Shown piece after piece: positions 36,062 to 45,184 of a DNA stretch of 64,000 nt. The position numbers and the translations under genes are program-made. The DNA is from an uncultured Odoribacter sp. (GTDB lineage: Bacteria > Bacteroidota > Bacteroidia > Bacteroidales > Marinifilaceae), in contig CAJUQA010000013.1 in NCBI GenBank assembly GCA_910588375.1, forward strand, positions 11,412 through 75,411. Reading direction: 5' to 3'. The first letter of the stretch is position 1; every line of letters starts with the position of its first letter. A model generated the notes under the pieces. It was not told the DNA's origin and searched no databases. It saw only the letters and a program-made list of their open reading frames with translations.

Positions 36062-36922
36062 ATGAGACAGCTAAAAATTACAAAATCAATTACTAATAGG
36101 GAGAGTGCCTCTCTGGATAAGTATTTGCAGGAGATCGGTAAGGAAGATCTGATTACGGTCGAAGAGGAAGTGGAGTTGGCCCAGCGGATTAGAAAAGGGG
36201 ATCAGCGGGCTTTGGAGAAATTGACCAGAGCTAATTTGCGTTTTGTGGTTTCTGTGGCTAAACAGTATCAGAATCAAGGTTTGAGTCTTCCCGATTTGAT
36301 TAATGAAGGTAATCTGGGCTTGATAAAGGCCGCGGAAAAGTTTGATGAAACCCGCGGGTTTAAATTTATTTCCTATGCCGTGTGGTGGATACGTCAATCG
36401 ATATTGCAGGCGTTGGCGGAGCAGTCGCGTATTGTACGTCTGCCTTTGAATCAGGTGGGGTCTCTGAATAAAATCAACAAGGCTTTTTCCCGTTTTGAGC
36501 AAGAGAACGAGCGTCGTCCCTCGCCGGAAGAATTGGCAGAGACTCTTGATTTGCCGGCTGAGAAAGTAGCCGATACGTTGAGGGTATCAGGACGTCATAT
36601 TTCAGTGGATGCTCCGTTTGTGGAAGGAGAGGATAACAGTTTGCTCGACGTTTTGGTGAATGATGATTCGCCTATTGCGGATCGTACCTTGATTAATGAA
36701 TCCCTTTCGACGGAAGTGGAACGTGCTTTGTCCACCCTTACAGAGCGGGAACGGGATATTATCAAATTGTTTTTCGGAATCAATACCCAGGAAATGACGC
36801 TGGAGGAAATCGGCGAAAAATTCGGTTTGACCCGGGAGCGTGTCCGTCAGATAAAAGAAAAGGCCATCCGGCGGTTGCGTCATTCTTCAAGAAGTAAGTT
36901 GCTGAAAACCTATTTGGGATAA
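36062..36922 (+). CDS. rpoD: Primary RNA polymerase sigma factor (sigma-A type)
   Basis: 286 residues, short because it lacks region 1.1, as in other Bacteroidota. Region 1.2 begins at SASLDKYLQEIGKEDLI. Region 2 has the core-binding and -7 melting helix LINEGNLGLIKAAEKFDETR and SYAVWWIRQSI. Region 4.2 is EEIGEKFGLTRERVRQIKEK. This protein should read the TTTG-N19-TAnnTTTG promoters seen elsewhere in the window. Own promoter box and a strong terminator. Confidence 0.97.
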   Translation: MRQLKITKSITNRESASLDKYLQEIGKEDLITVEEEVELAQRIRKGDQRALEKLTRANLRFVVSVAKQYQNQGLSLPDLINEGNLGLIKAAEKFDETRGFKFISYAVWWIRQSILQALAEQSRIVRLPLNQVGSLNKINKAFSRFEQENERRPSPEELAETLDLPAEKVADTLRVSGRHISVDAPFVEGEDNSLLDVLVNDDSPIADRTLINESLSTEVERALSTLTERERDIIKLFFGINTQEMTLEEIGEKFGLTRERVRQIKEKAIRRLRHSSRSKLLKTYLG

Positions 36923-36937
36923 GCGATATATATTCCT

Positions 36938-36974
36938 AAAGACAGCGTCCACACTGGGACGCTGTCTTTTTTTT
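36938..36974 (+). terminator. Terminator of rpoD
   Basis: GACAGCGTCC pairs with GGACGCTGTC across a 5-nt loop, followed by eight T residues. Confidence 0.93.
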
Positions 36975-37038
36975 AACTTTTCATACTTCGTTTTTTTCCA
37001 TTTAAGTTGTTTCTTTGTGTGGGATTGTTTTGGGTTGT

Positions 37039-38331
37039 ATGGAAGAAAGAATATTGGAGAAATTGAAAATATTGGCGGAATCGGCCAAATATGATGTGTC
37101 GTGTGCTTCGAGCGGTACTTCCCGTCGCAATGGGTCCCAGGGATTGGGAAATACGTCCGGCTGGGGAATATGTCATAGTTTTACGGAAGATGGGAGGTGT
37201 GTTTCTTTATTGAAAATCATGCTGACCAATTACTGTATGTATGATTGTGCCTATTGCATCAACCGTCGGAGCAATGATTTGCGGAGGGCGACTTTTTCCG
37301 TTATGGAACTTGTTACTTTGACGATGGAGTTTTATCGCCGCAATTATATAGAGGGCTTGTTTCTGAGCTCCGGAGTGGTGAGGAATCCAGATTATACCAT
37401 GGAGCGGTTGGTGAGGGTGGCAAAAGATTTGCGGACGGTCTACCGTTTTAACGGGTATATCCATTTAAAGGCGATTCCGGGTGCGAGTGCGGAACTGGTC
37501 AGGGAAGCCGGATTGTATGCCGACCGGTTGAGTGTGAATATTGAAATACCGACGGAAAAAAATTTGCAGCTTCTTGCGCCGGATAAGAACTACCGGAGTG
37601 TGTTTACCCCGATGCATTATATACAGCAGGGGGTATTGGAGAGCAGGGAAGACCGGAAGAAATTCAGGTCAGCTCCCCGTTTCGCTCCTGCCGGTCAAAG
37701 TACGCAAATGATTGTGGGGGCAACGTCCGAAACCGATAAGGAGATTCTTTCCCTTTCTTCAGCTTTGTATCAGCGTCCCACGTTGAAGAGGGTGTATTAT
37801 TCCGGATTTGTGCCCGTGAATGCTTATGACAAGCGTTTGCCTGTGCTGAAACAGCCGCCTTTGGTGCGGGAAAACCGTTTGTATCAGGCGGATTGGCTGA
37901 TGCGCTTTTATCAGTTTGAGGTGCATGAAATCGTTGATGATTCCTATCCCAATCTGGAGCTGGAAATCGATCCGAAATTGGCTTGGGCTCTGCGGCATCC
38001 CGAGAAGTTTCCGGTGGATGTCAATCGGGCAGATTATGAACTTATCCTCCGGGTGCCGGGTATAGGGGTGAAATCAGCCAATCTGATTGTGTCTTCCCGA
38101 CGATACGGTAAGGTGGGTATTTATCAGTTGAAGAAAATGGGAATTGTATTGAAGAAGGCCCGTTATTTTATCACGACCCATGAGTTCCCTTTGCAGACGG
38201 TGAATGAATTGAGTCCCGAGTATGTCAGGAAAGTGTTGACCCGGAGCAGCCGTACTCAGAAAGCGGCGGACGACCGTCAGTTGAAGTTACCTTTTGAGGA
38301 TACCCTGCATGATACTCTTTATTTACGATAG
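37039..38331 (+). CDS. Putative DNA modification/repair radical SAM protein
   Basis: 430 residues from MEERILEKLK. The radical SAM cluster motif is CMYDCAYC (Cys66, Cys70, Cys73), preceded by the Gly/Ser/Cys-rich segment SCASSGTSRRNG. A helix-hairpin-helix near residue 335-355 (LRVPGIGVKSANLIV) is a DNA-binding element rarely found in radical SAM enzymes. This matches the conserved family always linked to a UDG-like partner (TIGR03916), and that partner overlaps its 3' end by 23 bp. A role in repair or modification of a DNA base is inferred from this linkage; no substrate is established to my knowledge. Confidence 0.88.
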   Translation: MEERILEKLKILAESAKYDVSCASSGTSRRNGSQGLGNTSGWGICHSFTEDGRCVSLLKIMLTNYCMYDCAYCINRRSNDLRRATFSVMELVTLTMEFYRRNYIEGLFLSSGVVRNPDYTMERLVRVAKDLRTVYRFNGYIHLKAIPGASAELVREAGLYADRLSVNIEIPTEKNLQLLAPDKNYRSVFTPMHYIQQGVLESREDRKKFRSAPRFAPAGQSTQMIVGATSETDKEILSLSSALYQRPTLKRVYYSGFVPVNAYDKRLPVLKQPPLVRENRLYQADWLMRFYQFEVHEIVDDSYPNLELEIDPKLAWALRHPEKFPVDVNRADYELILRVPGIGVKSANLIVSSRRYGKVGIYQLKKMGIVLKKARYFITTHEFPLQTVNELSPEYVRKVLTRSSRTQKAADDRQLKLPFEDTLHDTLYLR

Positions 38332-39073
38332 GACATTTGAAGGTTTACTGACGGTTGTGTTTGAGGCTTACGACCGGAAGCTTTTCCCGGATGCACTGTT
38401 TGAGAGCGGGGAGCCTTTGCCTTTGTTTTATGAGCAGTTGATGGAGGTTGTGACAGTGCCTGCCAAAGCTGATCGGGTGTGGAAGGGATTGAAGAAAAAG
38501 TTGTCGGATACCGGTCTCGCTTTTCTAATGTCTTGCTGGTTGTCGGAATTACCGGGTTCGGATGTTTTGCTGGTGCGTTACATGCGAAAGATTTTTGATT
38601 CTCCTGAATCGGTGGAGTTCAATTTCGGGGATGCGGACGTGTTGGAAATTTCAAAAATCAGTAAAAAGGTGAGCAATGAACGGGAGAGGGTGATTCAGTT
38701 TGTACGTTTTCAGAAGACAGCGGATGAAATCTATTTTGCCGCAGTGGAACCGTTGTATAATGTGTTGTCATTGGTTGTCCCGCATTTTAAGGACCGTTAT
38801 CGGGGGCAGAAGTGGCTGCTTTATGATGTTCGTCGGGGCTACGGTTATTATTATGATCTGAAAGAGGTGATTGAAGTGCATTTCGGGGAAGATACCCACC
38901 GGCTTATCAGTGGTCGTCTTTCGGGAGAGTTGCTGGCCGAGGATGAGAAGCAGTATCAGCGGCTCTGGAAAGAGTATTTTAAGTCTATAACTATTCGGGA
39001 GCGGCTTAATCCCAAACTGCACCGGCAGCATATGCCGCCCCGGTTTTGGAAGTATCTGCCCGAGAAATATTGA
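38309..39073 (+). CDS. UDG-fold partner of the radical SAM DNA protein (TIGR03915/DUF4130)
   Basis: 254 residues. I start at MILFIYDRTFEGLL (38309), the family's usual first words, which overlaps the upstream gene by 23 bp. The N-terminal half is specific to this family. The C-terminal half (from about 150, PLYNVLSLVVPHFKDRY to PPRFWKYLPEK) is DUF4130, distantly related to uracil-DNA glycosylases. The overlap means translation of the two is probably coupled and that the proteins act together. The DNA lesion or modification handled is unknown. Confidence 0.87.
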   Translation: MILFIYDRTFEGLLTVVFEAYDRKLFPDALFESGEPLPLFYEQLMEVVTVPAKADRVWKGLKKKLSDTGLAFLMSCWLSELPGSDVLLVRYMRKIFDSPESVEFNFGDADVLEISKISKKVSNERERVIQFVRFQKTADEIYFAAVEPLYNVLSLVVPHFKDRYRGQKWLLYDVRRGYGYYYDLKEVIEVHFGEDTHRLISGRLSGELLAEDEKQYQRLWKEYFKSITIRERLNPKLHRQHMPPRFWKYLPEKY

Positions 39074-39074
39074 T

Positions 39075-40133
39075 TTAGTGATGGAGGTGTTTTAAAAGTG
39101 TGTGGTATTCATGTTCAAAATTAGGTGTGAAGCAGGCTTGCCCGATGTTTTTCTCTATTTCTTCCCGGGACCAGAAACGTCCTTCGTCGACTTCGTCGTT
39201 GTCAATTCGGATGCGGTCGTAGCGGGTGCAGAGAAAGGAGAATACCAGTTCTTTTTCTCGGGGGCTTTCCCAGATATAATTGCCTAAAGGGCGGGCTTCA
39301 AAAGAGGTGATGCCTAATTCTTCGAATGTTTCTCTTTTCAAGGCTTCTTCTATTTTTTCGTTGACGCCGATGTGTCCGCCGACGGCGGTGTCCCATCTAC
39401 CCGGAAGGAGGTCTTTTTTCATGCTTCTTTTTTGCAGGAAGATTTCATTTCCCGGATTGGTGATGTGCAGATGCACTACCGGATGCAGGAGTTTGCTGCC
39501 CGAGTGGCAGATGCTTCTCGGGGCTTGTCCGGTAATGTTTCCTTTTTCGTCCACCAAAGGCAACCATTCTTCTTTTGCATATCGCCAGGCTAACCATTTA
39601 TTGCGGGCAAGGAGGGAGAGAAAAAACAGACCGATGAGGATGTAGAGCAGCGGCCCGCTGATGAAAGAGGCAGCAGAGACGGGCAACAGAAATGCGGACA
39701 GGAAGACACCGGCTGTATGAAAGCAAAGTAGAAAAAACAGTATTTTCAGGGTATTGCGCATGGTTCTCAGTTGTCCGGCGGAAAGGTGAAAATCTTGCTG
39801 ACAGAAAGCGGGTAGGGTTTCGGTGAGGTCTGTACGGGTATAAACAAGTATTCCCGTCAGAATGCAGAATGAAGTTTCAATTATTCCGGGTTGCAATTTT
39901 TCCCATATTCCTCCGTCTGCCCATACGGAGAGTATGCCCGGGATGCAGAAAAAGAGTGTGGTAAGTAAAACTGTCCGGTCGTTTTTTTTATATCGGATGC
40001 GTGTATAGAGAAATTCACCGGCTCCGGAGATGATGGCACAGATTGCTCCGACAAACGGTCCGAAAAATTCATCGGCAATGAAGTATATGGCTATCAGTAA
40101 CAGGGAAGGCAGGAGTTTTATGAATTTGTTCAT
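39075..40133 (-). CDS. Membrane protein fused to a Nudix hydrolase domain
   Basis: 352 residues. Residues 1-185 contain about six membrane segments (LLPSLLLIAIYFIADEFFGP, TVLLTTLFFCIPGILSVW, LKILFFLLCFHTAGVFLS and others) resembling the YciB/septation-protein-A fold. Residues about 205-345 are a Nudix domain with the complete box GGHIGVNEKIEEALKRETFEELGI's core GX5EX7REXXEELG, and a preceding HLHITNPGNEIFLQKRS like that of isopentenyl-diphosphate isomerase-type Nudix proteins. Convergent with the previous gene with 1 nt between stops. The substrate is unknown. Confidence 0.85.
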   Translation of the reverse strand: MNKFIKLLPSLLLIAIYFIADEFFGPFVGAICAIISGAGEFLYTRIRYKKNDRTVLLTTLFFCIPGILSVWADGGIWEKLQPGIIETSFCILTGILVYTRTDLTETLPAFCQQDFHLSAGQLRTMRNTLKILFFLLCFHTAGVFLSAFLLPVSAASFISGPLLYILIGLFFLSLLARNKWLAWRYAKEEWLPLVDEKGNITGQAPRSICHSGSKLLHPVVHLHITNPGNEIFLQKRSMKKDLLPGRWDTAVGGHIGVNEKIEEALKRETFEELGITSFEARPLGNYIWESPREKELVFSFLCTRYDRIRIDNDEVDEGRFWSREEIEKNIGQACFTPNFEHEYHTLLKHLHH

Positions 40134-40163
40134 GGTGTGTACGGATATTTAATTTCCGGATGA

Positions 40164-40171
40164 CAAAGTTA
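40164..40171 (-). promoter_or_regulatory. -7 box of the membrane-Nudix gene
   Basis: TAACTTTG on the minus strand, 30 nt before the start codon. Confidence 0.4.
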
Positions 40172-40202
40172 TAAATTGTTCCTTGTGTTCGGGTATAATT
40201 TC

Positions 40203-40210
40203 TATTTTTG
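40203..40210 (+). promoter_or_regulatory. -7 box of the split lysO genes
   Basis: TATTTTTG, preceded 17 nt earlier by TTG (40183-40185). The start codon used lies about 95 nt downstream. Confidence 0.45.
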
Positions 40211-40304
40211 TACCGGACGGGTTTTGCTTTGTCAGGAGTCAGATAAATTTGATACTGCATTCGACTTGCATTATCTTTACCGGAAATTATTATTGAGTGA
40301 AAAG

Positions 40305-40577
40305 ATGTTGATAATTCTCTGTTTAATGGCGGGAGGAATATTGCTGGGACGTTTGACGCGTGCAGGTCGTCCGGAATTTATCCGGAAAGGGATATTTGGG
40401 GCGATTCTGGTATTGTTGTTTTTATTAGGGGTTTCCGTCGGGCATAATCGGCAAATTATGGATAATTTGAGGACGATAGGAGTGGATGCGTTGTTGATTA
40501 CTTTGGGTGCTGTCGGAGGCAGTGTGGTGTGTGCCTGGGGGATTTATAAGCTTTATTTTTCAAAACCGGAACGATGA
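40305..40577 (+). CDS. Lysine exporter LysO family, N-terminal half
   Basis: 90 residues, three hydrophobic segments (IILCLMAGGILLGRLTR, GAILVLLFLLGVSVGHNR, LLITLGAVGGSVVCAWGIY). These match the first part of E. coli LysO (YbjE), which exports L-lysine and thialysine, with the phrase GVSVGHNRQI typical of the family. Its stop overlaps the start of the next gene by 4 bp (ATGA), and that gene encodes the rest of the transporter. The start at 40305 is chosen because upstream codons encode no membrane segment. Confidence 0.82.
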   Translation: MLIILCLMAGGILLGRLTRAGRPEFIRKGIFGAILVLLFLLGVSVGHNRQIMDNLRTIGVDALLITLGAVGGSVVCAWGIYKLYFSKPER

Positions 40578-41176
40578 GGGAGAGTCTGGTTATTACAGGA
40601 TGTTTTGTAGCGGGGGTGCTATTAGGACGCTTTGTCGCTATGCCGGAATTTTTTACTGAAGGAGGGGTGGCGCTGTATGTATTGTATGGGCTGATGTTTT
40701 TAGTCGGGGTGAGTATCGGCCGCGACAGGGAAATATTGAAGGCTTTGAGGCAACAGAGTCTGAAAATCGCACTGGTCCCTTTGGCTACCATATTGGGAAC
40801 TTTTACCGGTACTACTGTTGTCAGTTGTGTGATACAGGGACGGAGTCTGACAGATTGTTTGGCCGTGGGGGCAGGTTTTGGTTATTATTCTTTGTCGTCG
40901 GTTTTTATTACCCAGTATAAAGGGGCGGAATTGGGTACTATTGCTTTGGTATCGAATATGCTGAGGGAATTGACGGCTTTGTTGGCGGCTCCGTGGTTAG
41001 TGCGTTTTTTCGGTAAGTTGGCTCCGATTGCAGTAGGAGGGGCGACGTCTATGGATACGACTCTCCCCGTCGTTACCCGTTATTCGGGAAAAGAGTTTGT
41101 GGTGGTTTCTATGGTACATGGGATGACGGTTGATTTTTGTGTACCGTTTTTAGTTACCTTTTTTTGTACGATATAA
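40574..41176 (+). CDS. Lysine exporter LysO family, C-terminal part
   Basis: 200 residues, about six membrane segments. It opens with a segment parallel to the preceding gene (GCFVAGVLLGRF, FLVGVSIGRDREIL), then ALVPLATILGTFTGT, GAGFGYYSLSSVFIT, a conserved LysO signature, and IAVGGATSMDTTLPVV with the acidic residue expected for transport. The two genes together cover a whole LysO. The split with 4-bp overlap appears to be a stable gene arrangement and not a frameshift, because each half has its own start. Confidence 0.85.
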   Translation: MRESLVITGCFVAGVLLGRFVAMPEFFTEGGVALYVLYGLMFLVGVSIGRDREILKALRQQSLKIALVPLATILGTFTGTTVVSCVIQGRSLTDCLAVGAGFGYYSLSSVFITQYKGAELGTIALVSNMLRELTALLAAPWLVRFFGKLAPIAVGGATSMDTTLPVVTRYSGKEFVVVSMVHGMTVDFCVPFLVTFFCTI

Positions 41177-41187
41177 TAGTAAGAGTT

Positions 41188-42468
41188 ATGATTCGTTTTT
41201 TTATTGGAATTTTGTTTTGTTGTTTTGCCAGTCAGACGGTAAATGCTCAGTTTGAGAAATATTTTCGGGAGAAGACGCTGCGTTTTGATTTCTATCACTG
41301 CGGCGATAACCGGACGGAGTGTTATTATTTTGATGAATTGATTGAAGAGCCGTATTGGGCCGGTTCAAAAGTTTCGTTGGTGGATACGACGGGGTATGGC
41401 AATCAGATGTTTAAAATAGTGGATGTGGCAAGTGGAACGGTGATTTATTCCCGTTCGTATTGTACATTGTTTAATGAATGGCAAACGACGGAAGAGGCAG
41501 GAAAAAGCAGGAAGTGCATGCCTGAGGGGGTGGTGTTCCCTTATCCGAAAAACGATGTGAGGATAGAATTGTATGCCCGAAACCGGCAGGGTGATTTTGA
41601 GAAGAAATTTGAGCAGATGATTCGGGTGGATGATTATTTTATCCGGAAGTTCACCCCCCGTTATGAGACTTTTGAGGTCATGTATAACGGAGATCCTGCC
41701 CATAAAGTGGATATTGTCCTTTTGCCGGAAGGATACGCCGAAAACGAAAAGGAAAAATTCCGGCAGGCTTGTGAAGGGTTTGTCCGGGAGTTTTTCAATT
41801 ATTCGCCTTATAAAGAGAAAGTATCGCAGTTTAATGTACGGGCTGTATGGGCACCTTCGAAAGAATCGGGTGTAACGATGCCGGGGGAACATGTGTGGCG
41901 GCAGACGGCGTTGAAAGCCGGTTTTTATACATTTGGAGCGGAGCGTTATCAGATGGTGGAAGATTTCCAGGGCATCCGTGATGTTGCTGCTCATGCGCCT
42001 TATGAATATGTGTATATACTTTCCAATACTCAGAAATACGGAGGCGGAGGTATTTATAATTTTTACGGCATTAGTGCCGCCAATCATCCTACGCGTACGG
42101 GTAAGATTTATGTTCATGAGTTCGGGCATGTTTTGTTGGGATTAGGGGATGAGTATGGCGGGAATGCACCTTATAGTGATATGTATCCGGCGGATGTGGA
42201 GCCCTGGGAAGAGAATCTGACGACATTGGTGCATTTTGATCGGAAAAAGGTGTGGAAAGGATTGTTGGATGCTTCGACACCTGTTCCCACTGTAGTGGAT
42301 AAGAAGGCCCCGGAGAGAGTCGGTGTATATGAAGGGGGTGGATATGTGGCTAAAGGGGTTTATCGGCCGTGGACGAATTGTCTCATGAATAATCTGCATG
42401 CAACGGACCGTTTTTGTCCTGTTTGCTGTGAAGCTATAACACGTTATGTGGATTGGCTTTGTCAGTAG
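41188..42468 (+). CDS. Secreted M64-family zinc metallopeptidase
   Basis: 426 residues from MIRFFIGILFCCFASQTVNA, a signal peptide. The zinc site is HEFGH at about residues 310-314, extended as GLGDEY, which is the HExxHxxGxGDE signature of M64 (IgA peptidase) enzymes. The N-terminal beta domain (NRTECYYFDELIEEPYW) and DIVLLPEGYAENEKEKFR are also typical. C-terminal Cys-rich segment DRFCPVCCEAITRYV. Target unknown; many gut Bacteroidales carry such enzymes. It follows lysO-C by 11 nt and may be co-transcribed. Confidence 0.9.
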   Translation: MIRFFIGILFCCFASQTVNAQFEKYFREKTLRFDFYHCGDNRTECYYFDELIEEPYWAGSKVSLVDTTGYGNQMFKIVDVASGTVIYSRSYCTLFNEWQTTEEAGKSRKCMPEGVVFPYPKNDVRIELYARNRQGDFEKKFEQMIRVDDYFIRKFTPRYETFEVMYNGDPAHKVDIVLLPEGYAENEKEKFRQACEGFVREFFNYSPYKEKVSQFNVRAVWAPSKESGVTMPGEHVWRQTALKAGFYTFGAERYQMVEDFQGIRDVAAHAPYEYVYILSNTQKYGGGGIYNFYGISAANHPTRTGKIYVHEFGHVLLGLGDEYGGNAPYSDMYPADVEPWEENLTTLVHFDRKKVWKGLLDASTPVPTVVDKKAPERVGVYEGGGYVAKGVYRPWTNCLMNNLHATDRFCPVCCEAITRYVDWLCQ

Positions 42469-42490
42469 TTGCTGTCAGCGGTAGGATAAG

Positions 42491-42540
42491 AAATACGCGA
42501 AAAATCCTAGAATACTCTTTCAAAGATTTTTCGCGTATTT
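42491..42540. terminator. Bidirectional terminator between the M64 peptidase and GH2 genes
   Basis: A 16-bp perfect stem, AAATACGCGAAAAATC with GATTTTTCGCGTATTT, lies between the convergent genes and is followed by TTTC. Confidence 0.88.
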
Positions 42541-42560
42541 TTCTATTTGAAAGCCTGTTA

Positions 42561-45053
42561 TTACTTTTGGCTTTCAAGTTTCAGTGTGGCGGTTTTCAGA
42601 CCTTTGGCACTTGCTTCAAACAGGATGTTTCCAGGAATTTCTGCACTCTGTACGATGGCTGTCAGCATTCCTTTGAATGCGGGCATTTCCGGTTTGTGGA
42701 ACTGGTATATGCAGGTCGCATCTCCGTTGGCTGCCGCTCTGTATGAACCGGCACCTTTTACTTTAAAGCGGATGAGGTGGGAGGCGTCAGGGCAAAGATT
42801 GCCGTTTTTATCTGCCACTTTGACTGTTATGAATGTCAGGTCTTTTCCGTTTGCTTTTAAATTTGTGCGGTCTGCTGTCAGTTCCAGATGATGGGGAATT
42901 CCAGCGGTGTGGATTTCCTGTTCGGCGACAGCTTTGTTGTTTTCATCATAAGCGACTACTTTTACTGTGCCCGGTTCATAGCGGGTATCCATCCACATCA
43001 AGCGGTATCTGCTTTGGCGCGTAAGGTTGTCCAAAGAGGCCTGGTCGCCGCTGTCAGCAACTTTTACCGATGTATCTTTCGTGCGTTTACCTTGACTTTT
43101 ACCGTTGATGAAAAGTTCGGCGGAAGGATAGTTGGTGTAAACGAAGATGGGAGTGATTTCACCTTCTCGGCCTTCCCAGTTCCAATGGGGAAGGATATGC
43201 AGGGTTTCGGCTTTTTTGTTCCAGTGACTGCGGTAAAGGTAATAGCGGTCTTTGGGTAAACCTGCCAGGTCGACGATACCGAAAAGGGAACTATGGCTGG
43301 GCCAATCTTCATAGTAGGGGGTGGGTTCTCCTAAATAATCGAATCCTGTCCAGACAAATTCACCTATACACCACGGATAATCTTCGTGTTGAATGAAGTC
43401 GTCTTCGGGCAGGTTCGACCAACTGCAATGTTCTACGTCATAGGAGGAACTTTGCTGGTCCGGGTATTTGGCCATAGCCTTGCGTTCGACGGGAAATTTG
43501 TATACCCCCCGGGCACTTACGGTTGAGGCGGTTTCGCTGCCCAACACTAAATGTTGAGGAAGTTTGGCGTAGGCTTCCGGATAAGCGTAAGGGCGGTAGT
43601 TGAAGCCGGCTACATCCATGACAGCGGCAAAATTGTTGTTTATGACCGCGTGGGGCTGGTCCATACCTTGGGTGACGGGACGGGAGGGGTCTTCACGATG
43701 GCAGATGTCTTGCAGGAAACGGGCTACATGGGCTTTCCCCTTGGCACCTTGTTCCGGAACTTCATTTCCGATACACCACATGACAATGCTCGGATTGTTC
43801 CGGTAGTGTCTGACCAGATTCACTAAATCTTTTTCGGCCCATTCGTCAAAAATAAGGTTGTAGCCGTTTTTGCATTTGGGGATTTTCCATTCATCAAAGG
43901 ATTCTGCCATCACCATGAATCCCATTTCATCGCATAAGTCCACCAATTCCGGTGCGGGCATATTGTGAGAGGTACGGATAGCATTGCACCCCATATTTTT
44001 AAGAATATTCAACTGACGGCGCAGAGCCGCTTCATTAACGGCGGCACCCAATGGCCCTAAATCATGGTGCATACATACTCCCTGAAATTGTGTTCGCTTC
44101 CCGTTCAGATAGAAACCTTTTTCCGGAATAATTTCAATGGAACGGATACCGAATCGCGTGGTGTATTCGTCTTTTAAGACATCGTTCTCATAGAGTTTGG
44201 ATGAGGCAAAGTAGAGAGAGGGTGATTCCGGAGACCAAAGTTCAGGTGCTTTTACAAGGAAATTTTGTTCGAATGTTTTTTCATCATAAGGCGATAGGAG
44301 GGTTGCCTCGCTTGCTACGATTTTATGGTGACTGTTTTTGATTTCTGTGATTAGTTTGTAGTTTGAACCGGAAACCATTTGAGGGGTAATAATCCGGGTT
44401 TTAAGGTTTATTTTGGCATATTCGGGATTCACGACTGGAGTTGTTAGTTGTGTTCCCCATACGGGAATGTGGACATCGTTTGTTACAAGTATGTGTACAT
44501 TCCGGTATATACCGGCACCTGGATACCATCGGGAAGATTCCGGTAAATTTTCTAATCGTACGGCCAGAGTATTGGGTGTGTCGCCATGTATGAGGTCCGT
44601 TATGTCGAAATGGAAAGAATTGTAGCCGTAGGGCCAATAGCCTGCTTCCTTCCCGTTCACATACACCTGGGCATGACTCATGGCTCCGTCAAAAAGAACG
44701 TAGACTCTCTGTCCTTTATGAAAAGAGGGAAGGGAAAACTGAGTGCGGTACCAGCCGGCGCCTACGAAAGGTAAACCGCCGGTTCGTCCGGATTTTAGGG
44801 ATGCCTGTTTTTCCCCGTCTTGTGTGATGGCAACTTCCTGTAAGTCGTTCTTGCCGTCAAAAGGCCCGTATATTGCCCAATCGTGAGGGATATTCACTTT
44901 TTGCCAACGACTGTCGTCGAAGTTTACTGCACGTGCTTCCGGGGAGTCTTCCCGTGTGAATTTCCAGTTTTTTTCCAATAAAAATTCTTGCCGGGTTTGG
45001 GCAGAAAGCAGGAAATAACTTCCGATAAAAAAAAGAAATAGTATTGTTTTCAT
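42561..45053 (-). CDS. Glycoside hydrolase family 2, beta-galactosidase-like, exported
   Basis: 830 residues from MKTILFLFFIGSYFLLSAQ, a signal peptide; the longer frame to 45209 lacks one. The GH2 N-terminal jelly roll (residues about 25-190, with HDWAIYGPFD), immunoglobulin-like domain and TIM barrel are in order. The acid/base is Glu431 in WCIGNEVPEQG and the nucleophile Glu507 in LGSETAST. A DUF4982-type and a final Ig-like domain follow. It probably removes beta-linked galactose in the periplasm. No SusCD pair or sulfatase is adjacent, so it is a stand-alone gene. Confidence 0.92.
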   Translation of the reverse strand: MKTILFLFFIGSYFLLSAQTRQEFLLEKNWKFTREDSPEARAVNFDDSRWQKVNIPHDWAIYGPFDGKNDLQEVAITQDGEKQASLKSGRTGGLPFVGAGWYRTQFSLPSFHKGQRVYVLFDGAMSHAQVYVNGKEAGYWPYGYNSFHFDITDLIHGDTPNTLAVRLENLPESSRWYPGAGIYRNVHILVTNDVHIPVWGTQLTTPVVNPEYAKINLKTRIITPQMVSGSNYKLITEIKNSHHKIVASEATLLSPYDEKTFEQNFLVKAPELWSPESPSLYFASSKLYENDVLKDEYTTRFGIRSIEIIPEKGFYLNGKRTQFQGVCMHHDLGPLGAAVNEAALRRQLNILKNMGCNAIRTSHNMPAPELVDLCDEMGFMVMAESFDEWKIPKCKNGYNLIFDEWAEKDLVNLVRHYRNNPSIVMWCIGNEVPEQGAKGKAHVARFLQDICHREDPSRPVTQGMDQPHAVINNNFAAVMDVAGFNYRPYAYPEAYAKLPQHLVLGSETASTVSARGVYKFPVERKAMAKYPDQQSSSYDVEHCSWSNLPEDDFIQHEDYPWCIGEFVWTGFDYLGEPTPYYEDWPSHSSLFGIVDLAGLPKDRYYLYRSHWNKKAETLHILPHWNWEGREGEITPIFVYTNYPSAELFINGKSQGKRTKDTSVKVADSGDQASLDNLTRQSRYRLMWMDTRYEPGTVKVVAYDENNKAVAEQEIHTAGIPHHLELTADRTNLKANGKDLTFITVKVADKNGNLCPDASHLIRFKVKGAGSYRAAANGDATCIYQFHKPEMPAFKGMLTAIVQSAEIPGNILFEASAKGLKTATLKLESQK

Positions 45054-45079
45054 GATGTTGATATAGAGAATTATTTTTC

Positions 45080-45087
45080 CAAAGATA
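45080..45087 (-). promoter_or_regulatory. -7 box of the GH2 gene
   Basis: TATCTTTG on the minus strand, 26 nt before the start; it excludes the upstream Met at 45209. Confidence 0.5.
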
Positions 45088-45184
45088 ATTAAAATGTCTG
45101 ATATCCGGTGAGAATGATTTTGAAGAGGAAGAAAAAATCGGGGAAAAATGTAACTTCCTTTCGGAAAATCACGTATATTTTGCA

